This document shows, piece by piece, positions 1 to 8,302 of a stretch of DNA of 64,000 nucleotides. The stretch is from JANSYP01 sp038751255 (GTDB lineage Bacteria; Pseudomonadota; Alphaproteobacteria; Rhodobacterales; Rhodobacteraceae). A program made the position numbers and the translations under genes. Each line of letters begins with the position of its first letter. Position 1 is the stretch's first letter. Under the pieces are notes generated by a model, which was given only the letters and a program-made list of their open reading frames with translations, was not told the origin of the DNA and did not search any database. The stretch covers positions 1 through 64,000 of the forward strand of contig JBCDGN010000004.1 in assembly GCA_038751255.1 (NCBI GenBank), given 5' to 3'.

Positions 1-10
1 ACATCCTCCT

Positions 11-38
11 GCCTCCGGATCTCTTTTGATCCGCAGGC
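11..38. repeat. Hairpin near the left edge
   Basis: Inverted repeat: CGGATC (16-21), a six-base loop, GATCCG (28-33). It is extended by GCCT (11-14) pairing with AGGC (35-38) across one C/C mismatch. On the minus strand it ends seven bases before an ATG (complement of 2-4) and its 3' arm carries GGAGG, so it could fold over the ribosome binding site of a gene running off the left edge. Only the start codon of such a gene lies in the window, so this is tentative. Confidence 0.3.
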
Positions 39-423
39 TATCAGTGGCGGGATTTTACGCCGCCCTCCCAGGCCAATCCCGGGCTCCAACGTGGCCGATT
101 ATTGCGCCGCTATTCTCATCAGCACCATGCCGACGGCGCGATTGTACGAGCCTGACCTAGTGACCGATTTCGGACGCCAAGCTTAATGGCGCTTCTTCGT
201 GCGTGAGATAGACGCCGACAGTTTAGTGACAATACAATTGCTAGTCGAGGCTTCTTTCTAAACGAACCTTTTCAGCGCGGTGTTATACAATAACATAAGT
301 CGAGCGAACCAATTGACGCCGAGGGTATTTCACTTTGGCGTGCCCCAATCGGGTGATCCAGTTTGATTGTTAGTGCATCGTCGGTCTGTGGTCAATTGGA
401 ACGATGCTTTCGGGAGCGGGCGA
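39..423. other. No recognisable gene
   Basis: No open frame here looks like a known protein and no RNA gene is apparent. The stretch lies in the accessory island beside a transposase fragment and may be decayed mobile-element DNA, but I see no terminal repeat to prove it. Confidence 0.4.
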
Positions 424-1173
424 TCAGTAGCCCATTGCGCTGTGCGGCCTTACGGTGTTGTAGTTTATACGCCATTGCTCGATCAAGATTTGCGCCTCCC
501 TTAGGCTGTAGAAGATTTCGCCATTGAGCAGCTCGTCGCGGAACCAGGCATTGAAGCTTTCACAGTATCCGTTTTCCCATGGTGAGCCTGTTTCGATGTA
601 GGCCGTTTTCACGCCAACAGCTGCTATCCACTCCCGCACCTTCTGGGCGATAAATTCCGCCCCATTGTCGGATCTTATGTATTCCAGTGGACCACGCAGG
701 ATGAACAGGTCCGTCAGAGCGTCCAGCACATCTGTCGAGTTCAGCTTGCGATCGACGCGGATCATCAGCGCCTCCCTGGTGTATTCATCGATGATGTTGA
801 GCGTCCGATAAACCCGGCCATCAGCCGTGCGATCTTCGACAAAGTCGTAGGACCAAACGTGATTTGGGCGCCCTGGCCCGAGACGCACGCATGACCCGTC
901 ATTCAGCCAAAGCCGACCTTTCTTTTTCTGTTTCTGTGGGACTTTCAGCCCTTCACGCCGCCAGATGCGTTCGACCCGCTTGTGGTTCATGCCCCAGCCC
1001 GCATTGTTCAGCAAACCCGTCACCATGCGATACCCGTAGCGCCCATACTTGTCCGCCAATTCGATGATGTGATCGGTCAGCCGTTCTTCTTCGGCTTGGC
1101 CTCGCGGCACCTTGCGTTGCGTGGATCGATGCTGACCTAGCGCGCAGGAGCAATCTAGATCAATAACTTGGCG
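424..1173 (-). pseudogene. Truncated IS3-family transposase (OrfB, IS407-like)
   Basis: Fragment of the DDE integrase-like OrfB of IS3-family elements. An HTH_21-like segment (KYGRYGYR) precedes an rve catalytic domain. The three acidic residues appear in order: Asp in SYDFVED, Asp in RSDNGAEF, Glu in ENGYCESFN. The same frame stays open upstream of the first start candidate to about 1173 and reads LGQHRSTQRK, a typical internal OrfB segment, so the true N-terminus is missing. The C-terminus stops at HSAMGY, where relatives continue for about 20 residues. No OrfA and no terminal inverted repeats were found. The element is therefore broken at both ends and probably immobile. Catalytic residues are seen; the family assignment is from memory of the family. 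Confidence 0.85.
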
Positions 1174-1421
1174 CTATGATCAGAGGACCGTTCTCGATCA
1201 GCGTTCTGCAATTGCGTTGCCGCGCCAGCATTCGGCGGCTCGGAGCCCTCTTTGACAAATGCTGCGGCTTGTACAGATGGACGGTTTCGCAGTTGCAAGA
1301 CTAAAGCTCGTGTCAAGCAGCTTTGCTAACCAGAGCGTCCATCTGGTTTGTTGTCGGCACGCATTTTGTTCGATAGCGTAAGGCAGCAATTTACCAACTG
1401 GTTGAAACCATAGGAAGTTAC

Positions 1422-1811
1422 ATGACAAGACCATTGATTATTCTCCTTGCCCTATCAGTGTTGGCGTCATGTGATGATGCTGCGGCACCCGAAGCCACGG
1501 GCGCTGCGCCGACAGCCGACGCACCTGCGGCAAAGCAAAATTCACCTCAAGTGTCTGAAGTGAAAGGGCTTTCATTTCGAGTTCTAGTGGCAAGCGACGG
1601 TCGATCTGCGCTTGTTGGTGTACCAAGTCAACGAGGACGATTTACCGGAAGTGACGTGGAAAAAGCTGCCCTGCAAGTTACCGGGTGCACCGCTACCATT
1701 GTACCTGGAGAATGGGCATTTCTTGGCGACCTCAAGCCATTCGAACTTAGCAATCTCAGGCCTAACGTAAGGCGTCCGTTCCCAGCATGGCAGGTGGGCT
1801 TAAGCTGCTGA
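1422..1811 (+). CDS. Small predicted lipoprotein
   Basis: A 129-residue protein with a hydrophobic N-terminal stretch followed by a lipobox VLASC (Cys17), so it is predicted to be lipidated and membrane-anchored. After the Cys comes an Ala/Pro/Glu-rich linker (about residues 18-45), then a globular C-terminal part with two cysteines (TGC and the terminal SC), possibly forming a disulfide. AGGAAG lies 6 bases before ATG, supporting this start. I do not recognise the C-terminal domain. It is isolated in the island between mobile-element remnants, so function is unknown. Confidence 0.65.
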   Translation: MTRPLIILLALSVLASCDDAAAPEATGAAPTADAPAAKQNSPQVSEVKGLSFRVLVASDGRSALVGVPSQRGRFTGSDVEKAALQVTGCTATIVPGEWAFLGDLKPFELSNLRPNVRRPFPAWQVGLSC

Positions 1812-2231
1812 TTATAGGTCACAAGGCCATCTAAGTCTGCCATTGGCGAGAGTACGGCCAACGGCGGCTTCGTCCGCGCTACTGTGACTTCGTCGCCGAA
1901 CCGATGTCGCTAATGCAGTGAGTGGCGGCAATGCGGGTTGCGGTTCCGGAACATATCTACTTAGTGGAGTGACCGGTCTCGGCCGAACTTGTGTGGATGG
2001 AGCTGTGCAGCAAGAAAACTCAATGACTGCCTTAAGTCTCTGAGCAGCCACGCGGCTTCGGGGCTTCTGCTCCGCTTCCCAAGTTTCCGAAAGTTTGCTG
2101 TTTGTTCTGTGGTTTGAGCGCTTCACACTCGCAGTGAGTTAGTGTTTCCCGCCATCTGATTTCTTACCGGCTGTGGACGTTTTTCCCTTCCGGGCTCAGC
2201 TATCCTCGGTCAGGCTTCTTACGATCTCCGC
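1812..2231. other. No recognisable gene between lipoprotein and broken integrase
   Basis: About 420 bases. A 104-codon minus-strand frame spans part of it but looks like chance: it is low in recognisable motifs, rich in Arg/Ser/Pro and has no clear ribosome binding site. No RNA gene or repeat is evident. Confidence 0.4.
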
Positions 2232-3223
2232 CTATCTTTCTGGTGGGACGGGCATGTAGGCGGTGACTGTGGTGGCGAGGTGTTCGTGGCCGAGGTTTTG
2301 GCTCCAGGCCTTGTGTTCCTCCAGCGTGCTGCAGCGCTGATTGGCGAGCATTGCGAGGGTTTTGCGGAAGCTGTGGGCAGAGTATTCGGGCAGCTTTGCG
2401 GCTCTGAAGGCGGCTTTGATGACAGCGTTGATCGCCTGCCCATTGGCATATGGTTCACGTGCGAGGCCAGTTGCTGCGAAGCACCCGTCTTGAACACCGA
2501 CAACCTGCTTGGGAAACAGCGCATCGCCAGGGCCAAAGAGCCGCTTCTCGCGCAGATGAGTCACCCATTCGGCGAAGGCTTCAAGATACATCGGGTCGAC
2601 GGGAAAGAACCAAGTCTCAAAACTTTTGCCGTTCTTGGTCCGGACCTCTCGACCGTCTTGAAAGACCTTGCGCTCGATCAAATCAACATGGCTCAGCCGC
2701 AACGAAGCCGCCGCCCCGTCGCGCGCCCCGGTCAGCATTAGAAAAGCAAAGATCGCACGGTCGCGTCGTTCTACCTCGGTCGTGACAGGCATCAGTCGGA
2801 AGGCATGCGCGCATTGAGCCAGCGAAGGATATTGCGCAGGTCGGGGCTGATGCGCCGCGCGGGCTTCGCGGGCATTGTTATTGAAGTAGGCCGCGCATCG
2901 GCATAGCTGATCCGCGACTTATAGCCGGGCTGGGTGGACAGCCACTCGATGAAAGCTTTGACCAGGCGGAGCGTGGCGTCGCGGGTGGTGACACCAAGAG
3001 GTTTACCGGTTCGCATGTTTTTGCGCTTGGTCAAATGGGTCTTGAATTTGGTCGCCCATTCGCGGTGAAAGGCCTTGAAGCTGCGAAAGCTGATCGCCGT
3101 CTCAAAATCCAATAGCGCCGCCGCGACCTTATCGAGCGAGCTCTCATCCTGCCCTTTCGCCTCGCGCAGAAAGATCAAGTACGCACGCTTGATCCGTTCG
3201 TTTTCTTCGTTGATTTTGCGCAT
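2232..3223 (-). pseudogene. Tyrosine recombinase split by a frameshift
   Basis: Two abutting frames make one phage-type integrase. The upstream part (3223 to about 2900) is the N-terminal SAM-like core-binding domain. The downstream part carries the catalytic domain: Arg in TGARDGAA, His-x-x-Arg in HSFRK, His in LGHEHL and the nucleophile Tyr in TAYMPV. The downstream frame is open upstream of its apparent ATG and reads YFNNNAREAR ... YPSLAQCAHAFRLM, the linker expected in intact relatives. The upstream frame runs on out of phase to a stop at 2792. The break therefore lies at about 2889-2902, where ADA should join YFN. Either this is an inactive gene or a sequencing error. It is last in an operon-like row with two small DNA-binding genes. 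Confidence 0.8.
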
Positions 3224-3275
3224 CTCTGAGCTCTGCCTCTGAAGTTATGATTTAAGCGGGGGGCGGCGGGTTCTC

Positions 3276-3701
3276 TTAGGCTTCGCTGCTGTCGTTGTGG
3301 TCAATCACGTAGATCGCGCGCCACTGAGGGAGATCTTCAGCACGGACCATGCGGGCGCACACGCTCTCACAGCAGTTGCAAAACGCCTCCATCCGGCCGC
3401 TCGTTGAGGTCTGGGGATGGTAGGTTGCCAGATCGAGCGCAGCCCGCCGCGGCGCCTTGCAGCTGAGACAGAAGAACTCGCCGAGCTTCAGCGGGCGTTT
3501 GCGGCGATGCTTGGTCTTGGCCAGGAAGGCTTTGAGGGCGTGGCCGAGGATCAGAAAGGGCCGCTGCGTCGTGAGGGCCTCAAGACCTTCGCTGATCCAA
3601 CGACGGACGGTTTGCGGTGTGACACCCACCGCTTCAGCTGCTTCTTCCACGGTGTAGCTCCGGTTGGCCTTCACGCGAACTGCGCTGATCCGAGCGGCCA
3701 T
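3276..3701 (-). CDS. HTH protein with zinc-ribbon cysteines, recombinase-associated
   Basis: A 141-residue protein. Residues about 15-45 form a helix-turn-helix of the MerR/excisionase type (TVEEAAEAVGVTPQTVRRW). Downstream are two cysteine pairs, CLSC and CNCC, spaced to form a zinc ribbon. Its ATG overlaps the stop of the gene before it (TAATG), and the broken tyrosine recombinase follows 50 bases later, so the three form a module. A role as directionality factor or regulator of the recombinase is an inference from context. The name of the family is not known to me. Confidence 0.65.
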   Translation of the reverse strand: MAARISAVRVKANRSYTVEEAAEAVGVTPQTVRRWISEGLEALTTQRPFLILGHALKAFLAKTKHRRKRPLKLGEFFCLSCKAPRRAALDLATYHPQTSTSGRMEAFCNCCESVCARMVRAEDLPQWRAIYVIDHNDSSEA

Positions 3702-3955
3702 TAGCTTTGGGCCTCGCGCGTTGGCTCAACCCGATGGGCATCCGCCCAGTCGTTCAGATCGGCGCCACGATAGATGATCTTGCGACCAAGCTTGTAATAA
3801 GGTGGCCCACTGTTTTTGTGGCGCCATTGTGCCAGCTTGGCTCGGTCCCCGATCAGGTCGAGTTCGGGGTCTCCGAGTAGGTAGTTTCGATTCGGATCGA
3901 ATAGGTTTGCCATGTGTCCAGTCCATTTGGGATCGACTGGTTCGAATTGGCTCAT
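3701..3955 (-). CDS. AlpA/excisionase-like small HTH protein
   Basis: An 84-residue protein with a short winged HTH of the HTH_17 type: LAQWRHKNSGPPYYKLG followed by KIIYRGADLNDW, the pattern of excisionase-family proteins that bind att sites or integrase promoters. It starts a tight row (overlapping the next gene by one base) ahead of the zinc-ribbon HTH gene and the frameshifted recombinase. An alternative start one frame over would give a shadow without motifs. Likely a recombination directionality factor; this is inferred. Confidence 0.65.
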   Translation of the reverse strand: MSQFEPVDPKWTGHMANLFDPNRNYLLGDPELDLIGDRAKLAQWRHKNSGPPYYKLGRKIIYRGADLNDWADAHRVEPTREAQS

Positions 3956-4010
3956 TCAATATGTGCGCGTCTATCTCGCTGGAAACACCATATGCGGTGG
4001 CACAAAAGGG

Positions 4011-4814
4011 CTATTCTTCGGAGGCTTTTTTCCTGTCTAACGACAGAGCATTTGTAAACTCATGCGGATCAAGACTTGATGTCGGCGGCATAGGATAGGC
4101 TCCCGCAAGCGCATTGCCGAAAACGGACCTCTGCAAATCCTCGTCAGTCAGCTGACCAATCGCCCAACTCGCCGGACCCTTCACAGTTGCCTTGATCTCA
4201 AGTAGCTTGAACACGTCCTCCAGCGCACGCCCAAACTCCGTCGAGGGATGCCCCCCGTCTCGTGCTGTACCGAAGGTTGGCTTTTTGCCGGTCTCGCGCG
4301 CGATCAGTTTGGCGAAGCGGAGGGCAATAATGCGGGCATAATGATTTGGGGCGCGGTTAGGACTGCTCCAATAGATCGCTTCTTGATCAATAAGCTCCCG
4401 ATTTCGTTGAAAGAATTGTGCGTTAAGAGCAACGAGGATCCAAAGTGTGGAAAGTGTAAGTCCACCATCGACGGCACATTTTTGAATCATTTGATAGATG
4501 TGCTCCGGGACCCGATCGCGGTTGGCCTGTCTCGCGCCTTTGTCCAGGGCCATGTTCAAAGCAACCGAGCCCCTAGCGGGTGTCCCTTCTTGATCGCTCC
4601 TCAAATTGAGAATGTCGAAAAGCGCGTCGATATGTGAAAGGCCCTTCTCAACGAGCTCTTTCTCGGCCATAAACTCGGCTTTGCTGTCGTGTAGATTGGG
4701 CTTCTTGGTATCGAAGGGCGCCATGTCTTCAGTCAGAAACGAAGTCGGGCCGCGCTTGAAAAATCGACCGGTGATTTCCCAAAGACGCTGATTGAGCTCT
4801 TTTTCATCCATCAA
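4011..4814 (-). CDS. Island protein of unknown function
   Basis: A 267-residue, apparently soluble protein: no signal peptide and no clear membrane segment except a short hydrophobic run (LSTLWILVALNAQFF, about residues 119-133). I recognise no catalytic motif. The C-terminal half (HYARIIALRFAKLIARETGK ... STEFGRALEDVF) is helical and resembles the generic tail of phage or island proteins that sit beside integrases, but no family can be named. It lies 56 bases upstream of the AlpA-like gene in the same direction and downstream of the P4-type integrase, so it belongs to the island cargo. Confidence 0.6.
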   Translation of the reverse strand: MMDEKELNQRLWEITGRFFKRGPTSFLTEDMAPFDTKKPNLHDSKAEFMAEKELVEKGLSHIDALFDILNLRSDQEGTPARGSVALNMALDKGARQANRDRVPEHIYQMIQKCAVDGGLTLSTLWILVALNAQFFQRNRELIDQEAIYWSSPNRAPNHYARIIALRFAKLIARETGKKPTFGTARDGGHPSTEFGRALEDVFKLLEIKATVKGPASWAIGQLTDEDLQRSVFGNALAGAYPMPPTSSLDPHEFTNALSLDRKKASEE

Positions 4815-4927
4815 AAGGTAGTCTAGCAGAGACCTTCTGGCCTTTCAATGATATGTTCCCGGTTTGTTTCGATCATGCTCGGCTCGTCAAAAGGGGGGCG
4901 GCACCCTACCCTTATAGCCTTTCATTT

Positions 4928-6133
4928 CTAGCCAGGGCTCTTTTCGTAAAGCTGCACAACCGTCCCGCGATCGCCGGTGACGAAGCGTGCCCAGCGTTCC
5001 ATCAGCGCACGGCGCTGGTCCAAAAGGTCAGATCGGAAATAGGCGCGCTCGACCTCAGAGCCGATTTTATGGGCAAGGCTCAACTCTGCCACCTCACGCG
5101 GGACATGGGCGACCTCGGAGGCCCAAACCCGAAAGGTGCTGCGAAAGCCATGCACTGTCACGCCCTCAACCCCCATCCGTCGCAACAACATCAGCATCGC
5201 CATATTGGACAAAGGTTTGTGTCGCTTCTGCCCTTCAAAGACCATATCCGACTTCATCGCCCGGAGCGGCTCCAAGATCGCAAGCGCTGCGTTGCTCAAT
5301 GGCACCCGGTGCGTCTCCCCACCCTTCATGCGCTCCGGGGGCACAGTCCAAAGACGGGCCTCAGCATCGATCTCGTCCCACCGCGCCAACAACACCTCGC
5401 GCGTCCGCGACGCTGTAAGACAGATAAACATCAGCGCTTTCGCCGCCATCGCCGTCCGGCCCGACAAATCCGCGTAGAGTGTGGGGACATCCTGCCAACG
5501 CATTGCGGCGTGATGCTTGGCTTTCTTGGGGATTTTGGGCAGCACATTGGCCGCTTTGATGGCCGCAACTGGGTTCTCGCCAGCACGATAGCCTTTGGAG
5601 CGCGCAACATCCAACACTGTCCCGATCCGCTGCGCGAGACGCCGCGCGGTCTCCGACTTTTCCGTCCAAATCGGGGACAGGCAGGCGAGCACCTCTGGCT
5701 GACCGATATCCGACACCGGCAAACGCCCGATCTGCGGAAAGGCATAGGTCTCCAGCGTCGAGATCCATTGATCTGCGTGTTTGGCATTTTTCCAGGTCGG
5801 CAGGCGTTCAAGATGAACCTGTCGGGCGATCTCCTCAAAGCTGGGAATCGCCGTTTTCGCCGAATGGCGTGGATTTTTCCCAGATTTGGCCATGCGCCGG
5901 TAGTCGAGCGCTTTGACGCGGGCCTCGGCAAGCGTGACCACATCGGCACCTCCTAGCCCGAAATCGGTGCGCAATGGCCCGCCTTTCCGGTTTTTCTGCC
6001 CCTTTACGGTGACACGCACAATCCACCGCCGCGCCCCAGAGGGATCGACGACCAGATAAAGCCCGTTGCCGTCCCCATGCCGCCCCGGCCCCAGGGTCGC
6101 GACCCGCCGCTTCGTGAGTTTCCCTGAAAGCAT
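4928..6133 (-). CDS. P4-type tyrosine integrase (DUF4102)
   Basis: Site-specific recombinase for island integration. The N-terminal arm-binding DUF4102 domain (GDGNGLYLVVDPSGARRW) is followed by a core-binding domain and the catalytic domain. Catalytic residues seen: Arg in ASRTREVL, HGFR for the His-x-x-Arg box, LAHK for the second His, and Tyr in RAYFRSD. I place the start at the ATG at 6133 (MLSGKLTKRR), since the 13 preceding codons are not typical; neither start has a strong ribosome binding site. It is about 401 residues, the usual family length. It lies about 150 bases from the 3' end of tRNA-Ser, the classic arrangement of an element integrated into a tRNA gene, and is probably functional. 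Confidence 0.92.
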   Translation of the reverse strand: MLSGKLTKRRVATLGPGRHGDGNGLYLVVDPSGARRWIVRVTVKGQKNRKGGPLRTDFGLGGADVVTLAEARVKALDYRRMAKSGKNPRHSAKTAIPSFEEIARQVHLERLPTWKNAKHADQWISTLETYAFPQIGRLPVSDIGQPEVLACLSPIWTEKSETARRLAQRIGTVLDVARSKGYRAGENPVAAIKAANVLPKIPKKAKHHAAMRWQDVPTLYADLSGRTAMAAKALMFICLTASRTREVLLARWDEIDAEARLWTVPPERMKGGETHRVPLSNAALAILEPLRAMKSDMVFEGQKRHKPLSNMAMLMLLRRMGVEGVTVHGFRSTFRVWASEVAHVPREVAELSLAHKIGSEVERAYFRSDLLDQRRALMERWARFVTGDRGTVVQLYEKSPG

Positions 6134-6285
6134 ATTCACTAAGTACCACACTTCATACCACAAAGCGAGCAAAAGTCAGCCGCATCGAAGTAAAACCAGA
6201 GCGAACAATGGAACCCAGTTTGTCCAGTAAATCTCTACAATATGTGACTAATCACACCCCAAACACAATGAACAAAAGGGCAAGG

Positions 6286-6375
6286 TGGCGGAGGAGGTGG
6301 GATTCGAACCCACGGTACGCTTTCACGCACGCCGGTTTTCAAGACCGGTGCATTCGACCACTCTGCCACTCCTCC
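6286..6375 (-). tRNA. tRNA-Ser (anticodon UGA)
   Basis: Read on the minus strand the sequence folds as a class II tRNA. The acceptor stem GGAGGAG pairs with CTCCTCC. The anticodon arm CCGGTCT-TGA-AAACCGG gives anticodon UGA, the long variable arm is GCGTGCGTGAAAGCGTAC, and the T-arm is GTGGGTTCGAATCCCAC. Discriminator G is followed by an encoded CCA (complement of 6286-6288). Its 3' end faces the P4-type integrase, so it is the likely attachment site of the island to its left. I could not find the second copy of the 3' end within the window, so the far boundary is probably beyond the left edge. Confidence 0.95.
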
Positions 6376-6512
6376 GATGAGCGGGTCTGCCTTGTCGCCA
6401 GTGATCCTGATCTGCGGTATCTCAGCTTGGTGGGGGAGCGCAAGCGGACTTCCAACTGCCCGCCACATCGCATAGCCTAAAGACGCAACGCAGTCTCACT
6501 CGCAGGCCCTTG

Positions 6513-7670
6513 ATGCTTCACCGGATTACCACCTTTCTGACAATCGCGCTTCTTGCCGCTCTGCCGGCACGCGCCTTTGAAACACAAGCCAGCGCGGCCT
6601 ATGTCGTAGATGTGAACACTGGCACCACGCTTTTGGAAAAAAACGCCGACATGCCGCTTCCACCGGCGTCGATGTCGAAGCTTATGACATTGCTGATGTT
6701 ATTCGAAGCACTGCGTGACAATCCCACGATCACACTGGACACAACCTTCTCGGTCTCCTCCAAAGCCCGCGCAATGGGTGGCTCCACGATGTTTCTCAAT
6801 GAGCGCGACAAGCCCACCGTCGAGGAACTGATCAAAGGCATCATCGTGCAATCGGGCAATGACGCAACGATTGTCGTGGCCGAAGGGCTGGCGGGCACCG
6901 AAGACGCCTTTGCCCGGATGATGAACAAGCGGGCGGTTGAGCTTGGTATGACACAGTCGACCTTCGCGAATGCCTCGGGCTGGCCCAATCCAAACCATCT
7001 CATGAGCATGCGCGATCTGGTTTTACTTGCAACAACGCTGATCGAAGAGTTTCCAGAATACTACGGGTGGTTTGCCCTCTCCGAATGGGACTATGATGGG
7101 CGCGCACCGAAGAACAGGTTCAATCGCAACCCCCTCTTGACGCTCGATATTGGAGCGGATGGATTGAAAACCGGCCATACCCAAGCGGCAGGCTACTCTC
7201 TGGTGGGATCGGCAAAACAAGGAACCCGCCGGATCGTCTTCGCCTTCACCGGTCTTGATACCCGCCAAGAACGACGGGATGAGGCACAGAGGATTGTGAG
7301 TTGGGGGTTTCGCCAATTCGTTGAGGTGGATGTGGCCGCGAAGGGAAGTGAGCTGGCAACCGCACCGGTTTGGATGGGCGAGGTAACTCAAATTGGCCTC
7401 GTCGCGCCGGATGATCTGACCGTGCTCGTTCCGGCCGTTGGCTCCAATGACCTGTCTGCGGAAGTTGTTTTCAGCGGCCCGCTCGAAGCACCGATTGCCG
7501 AAGGAGATCAAGTGGCGGAGCTTGTGGTGATCCGCGAGGACCTCGAAGACGCGCGCCTCCCGCTTGTGGCCGACCGGGATGTCCCGCGCGGCGGATTGGT
7601 GCCGCGTCTGCGCGCGGCAACCTCCGTACTGGGCAAAGAGCTCTTGGTTCAGGTGCAAGGCCTGTTTTAA
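6513..7670 (+). CDS. D-alanyl-D-alanine carboxypeptidase (PBP5/6 type)
   Basis: Periplasmic penicillin-binding peptidase that trims the terminal D-Ala of peptidoglycan pentapeptides. A signal peptide (about residues 1-20, ending ALPARA) precedes the serine peptidase S11 domain. Active-site motifs are present in order: SMSK (Ser nucleophile and Lys), SGN, and KTG in GLKTGHT. A C-terminal PBP5-like beta domain occupies roughly the last 100 residues. The start is the ATG at 6513; a TTG directly before it is less likely. Its stop overlaps the start of tmk by one base, so it heads a housekeeping operon. Which dac paralogue it is (dacA, C or F) cannot be decided here. Confidence 0.92.
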   Translation: MLHRITTFLTIALLAALPARAFETQASAAYVVDVNTGTTLLEKNADMPLPPASMSKLMTLLMLFEALRDNPTITLDTTFSVSSKARAMGGSTMFLNERDKPTVEELIKGIIVQSGNDATIVVAEGLAGTEDAFARMMNKRAVELGMTQSTFANASGWPNPNHLMSMRDLVLLATTLIEEFPEYYGWFALSEWDYDGRAPKNRFNRNPLLTLDIGADGLKTGHTQAAGYSLVGSAKQGTRRIVFAFTGLDTRQERRDEAQRIVSWGFRQFVEVDVAAKGSELATAPVWMGEVTQIGLVAPDDLTVLVPAVGSNDLSAEVVFSGPLEAPIAEGDQVAELVVIREDLEDARLPLVADRDVPRGGLVPRLRAATSVLGKELLVQVQGLF

Positions 7671-8302
7671 TGCCGCTCAAACCGCTTGCGCGCTTTATCA
7701 GTTTTGAGGGTATCGACGGCTCTGGCAAATCCACGCAAGCGAAGCTGCTCGCAGAGCATTTCCGGCGCCTCGGCCAAGACGTGGTTTTGACACGCGAACC
7801 TGGCGGCGCCCCTGGCGCGGAAGAGATCCGGCGGTTGCTGGTCGAAGGAGAGCCCGGGCGATGGTCGCCGGAGACTGAGTTGCTGTTATTCACTGCAGCA
7901 CGGCGCGACCATCTAGAGAAAAGGATTGCGCCTGCGCTCACCCGCGGCGCGACAGTTATCTGCGACCGTTTCTCCGACAGCACGCGGATCTATCAGGGGG
8001 CAACGCGCGGTGACTTGGGGGCTCTTGTGGACAAGCTCCATGACCTCATGATTGGGCGCGACCCGGATCTCACCCTGATCATCGATATGGATCCAGCGGT
8101 GGCTCTGCAGCGTAGCAGGGCCCGCGGCGACCAAGAGGATCGCTTCGAAAGTTTCGGTCTGGCGTTTCAGGAACGGCTCAGAGCCGGGTTCTTGGAGCTT
8201 GCAAAATTGTCGCCGCAACGCTGCCGTGTCATCACTGGTGATAGACCTGCAGAAAGTGTGTCCGCTGACATCCTTGCGCTTCTTGCGGAAGAAGCCGCTT
8301 GA
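7670..8302 (+). CDS. tmk: Thymidylate kinase
   Basis: Phosphorylates dTMP to dTDP for DNA synthesis in the cytoplasm. The P-loop is FEGIDGSGKSTQ near the N-terminus. The DR motif with substrate-binding residues is CDRFSDSTRIYQG, and an Arg-rich LID segment (RSRARGDQEDRFE) follows. At 210 residues it has the normal length. Start and stop overlap both neighbours (TAATG with the carboxypeptidase; TTGA with holB), so the genes are translationally coupled. Confidence 0.96.
   Translation: MPLKPLARFISFEGIDGSGKSTQAKLLAEHFRRLGQDVVLTREPGGAPGAEEIRRLLVEGEPGRWSPETELLLFTAARRDHLEKRIAPALTRGATVICDRFSDSTRIYQGATRGDLGALVDKLHDLMIGRDPDLTLIIDMDPAVALQRSRARGDQEDRFESFGLAFQERLRAGFLELAKLSPQRCRVITGDRPAESVSADILALLAEEAA

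Noticed and set aside
1198..1434. Minus-strand frame of 78 codons beside the IS3 fragment
   Set aside because: I looked for OrfA of the insertion element here, but the translation matches no known OrfA pattern, so it is left unannotated.
4853..5956. Plus-strand frame of 367 codons over the integrase
   Set aside because: It is antisense to the integrase, whose catalytic residues are intact; the frame has no motif and is rich in Arg/His/Pro, as expected of a GC-rich shadow.
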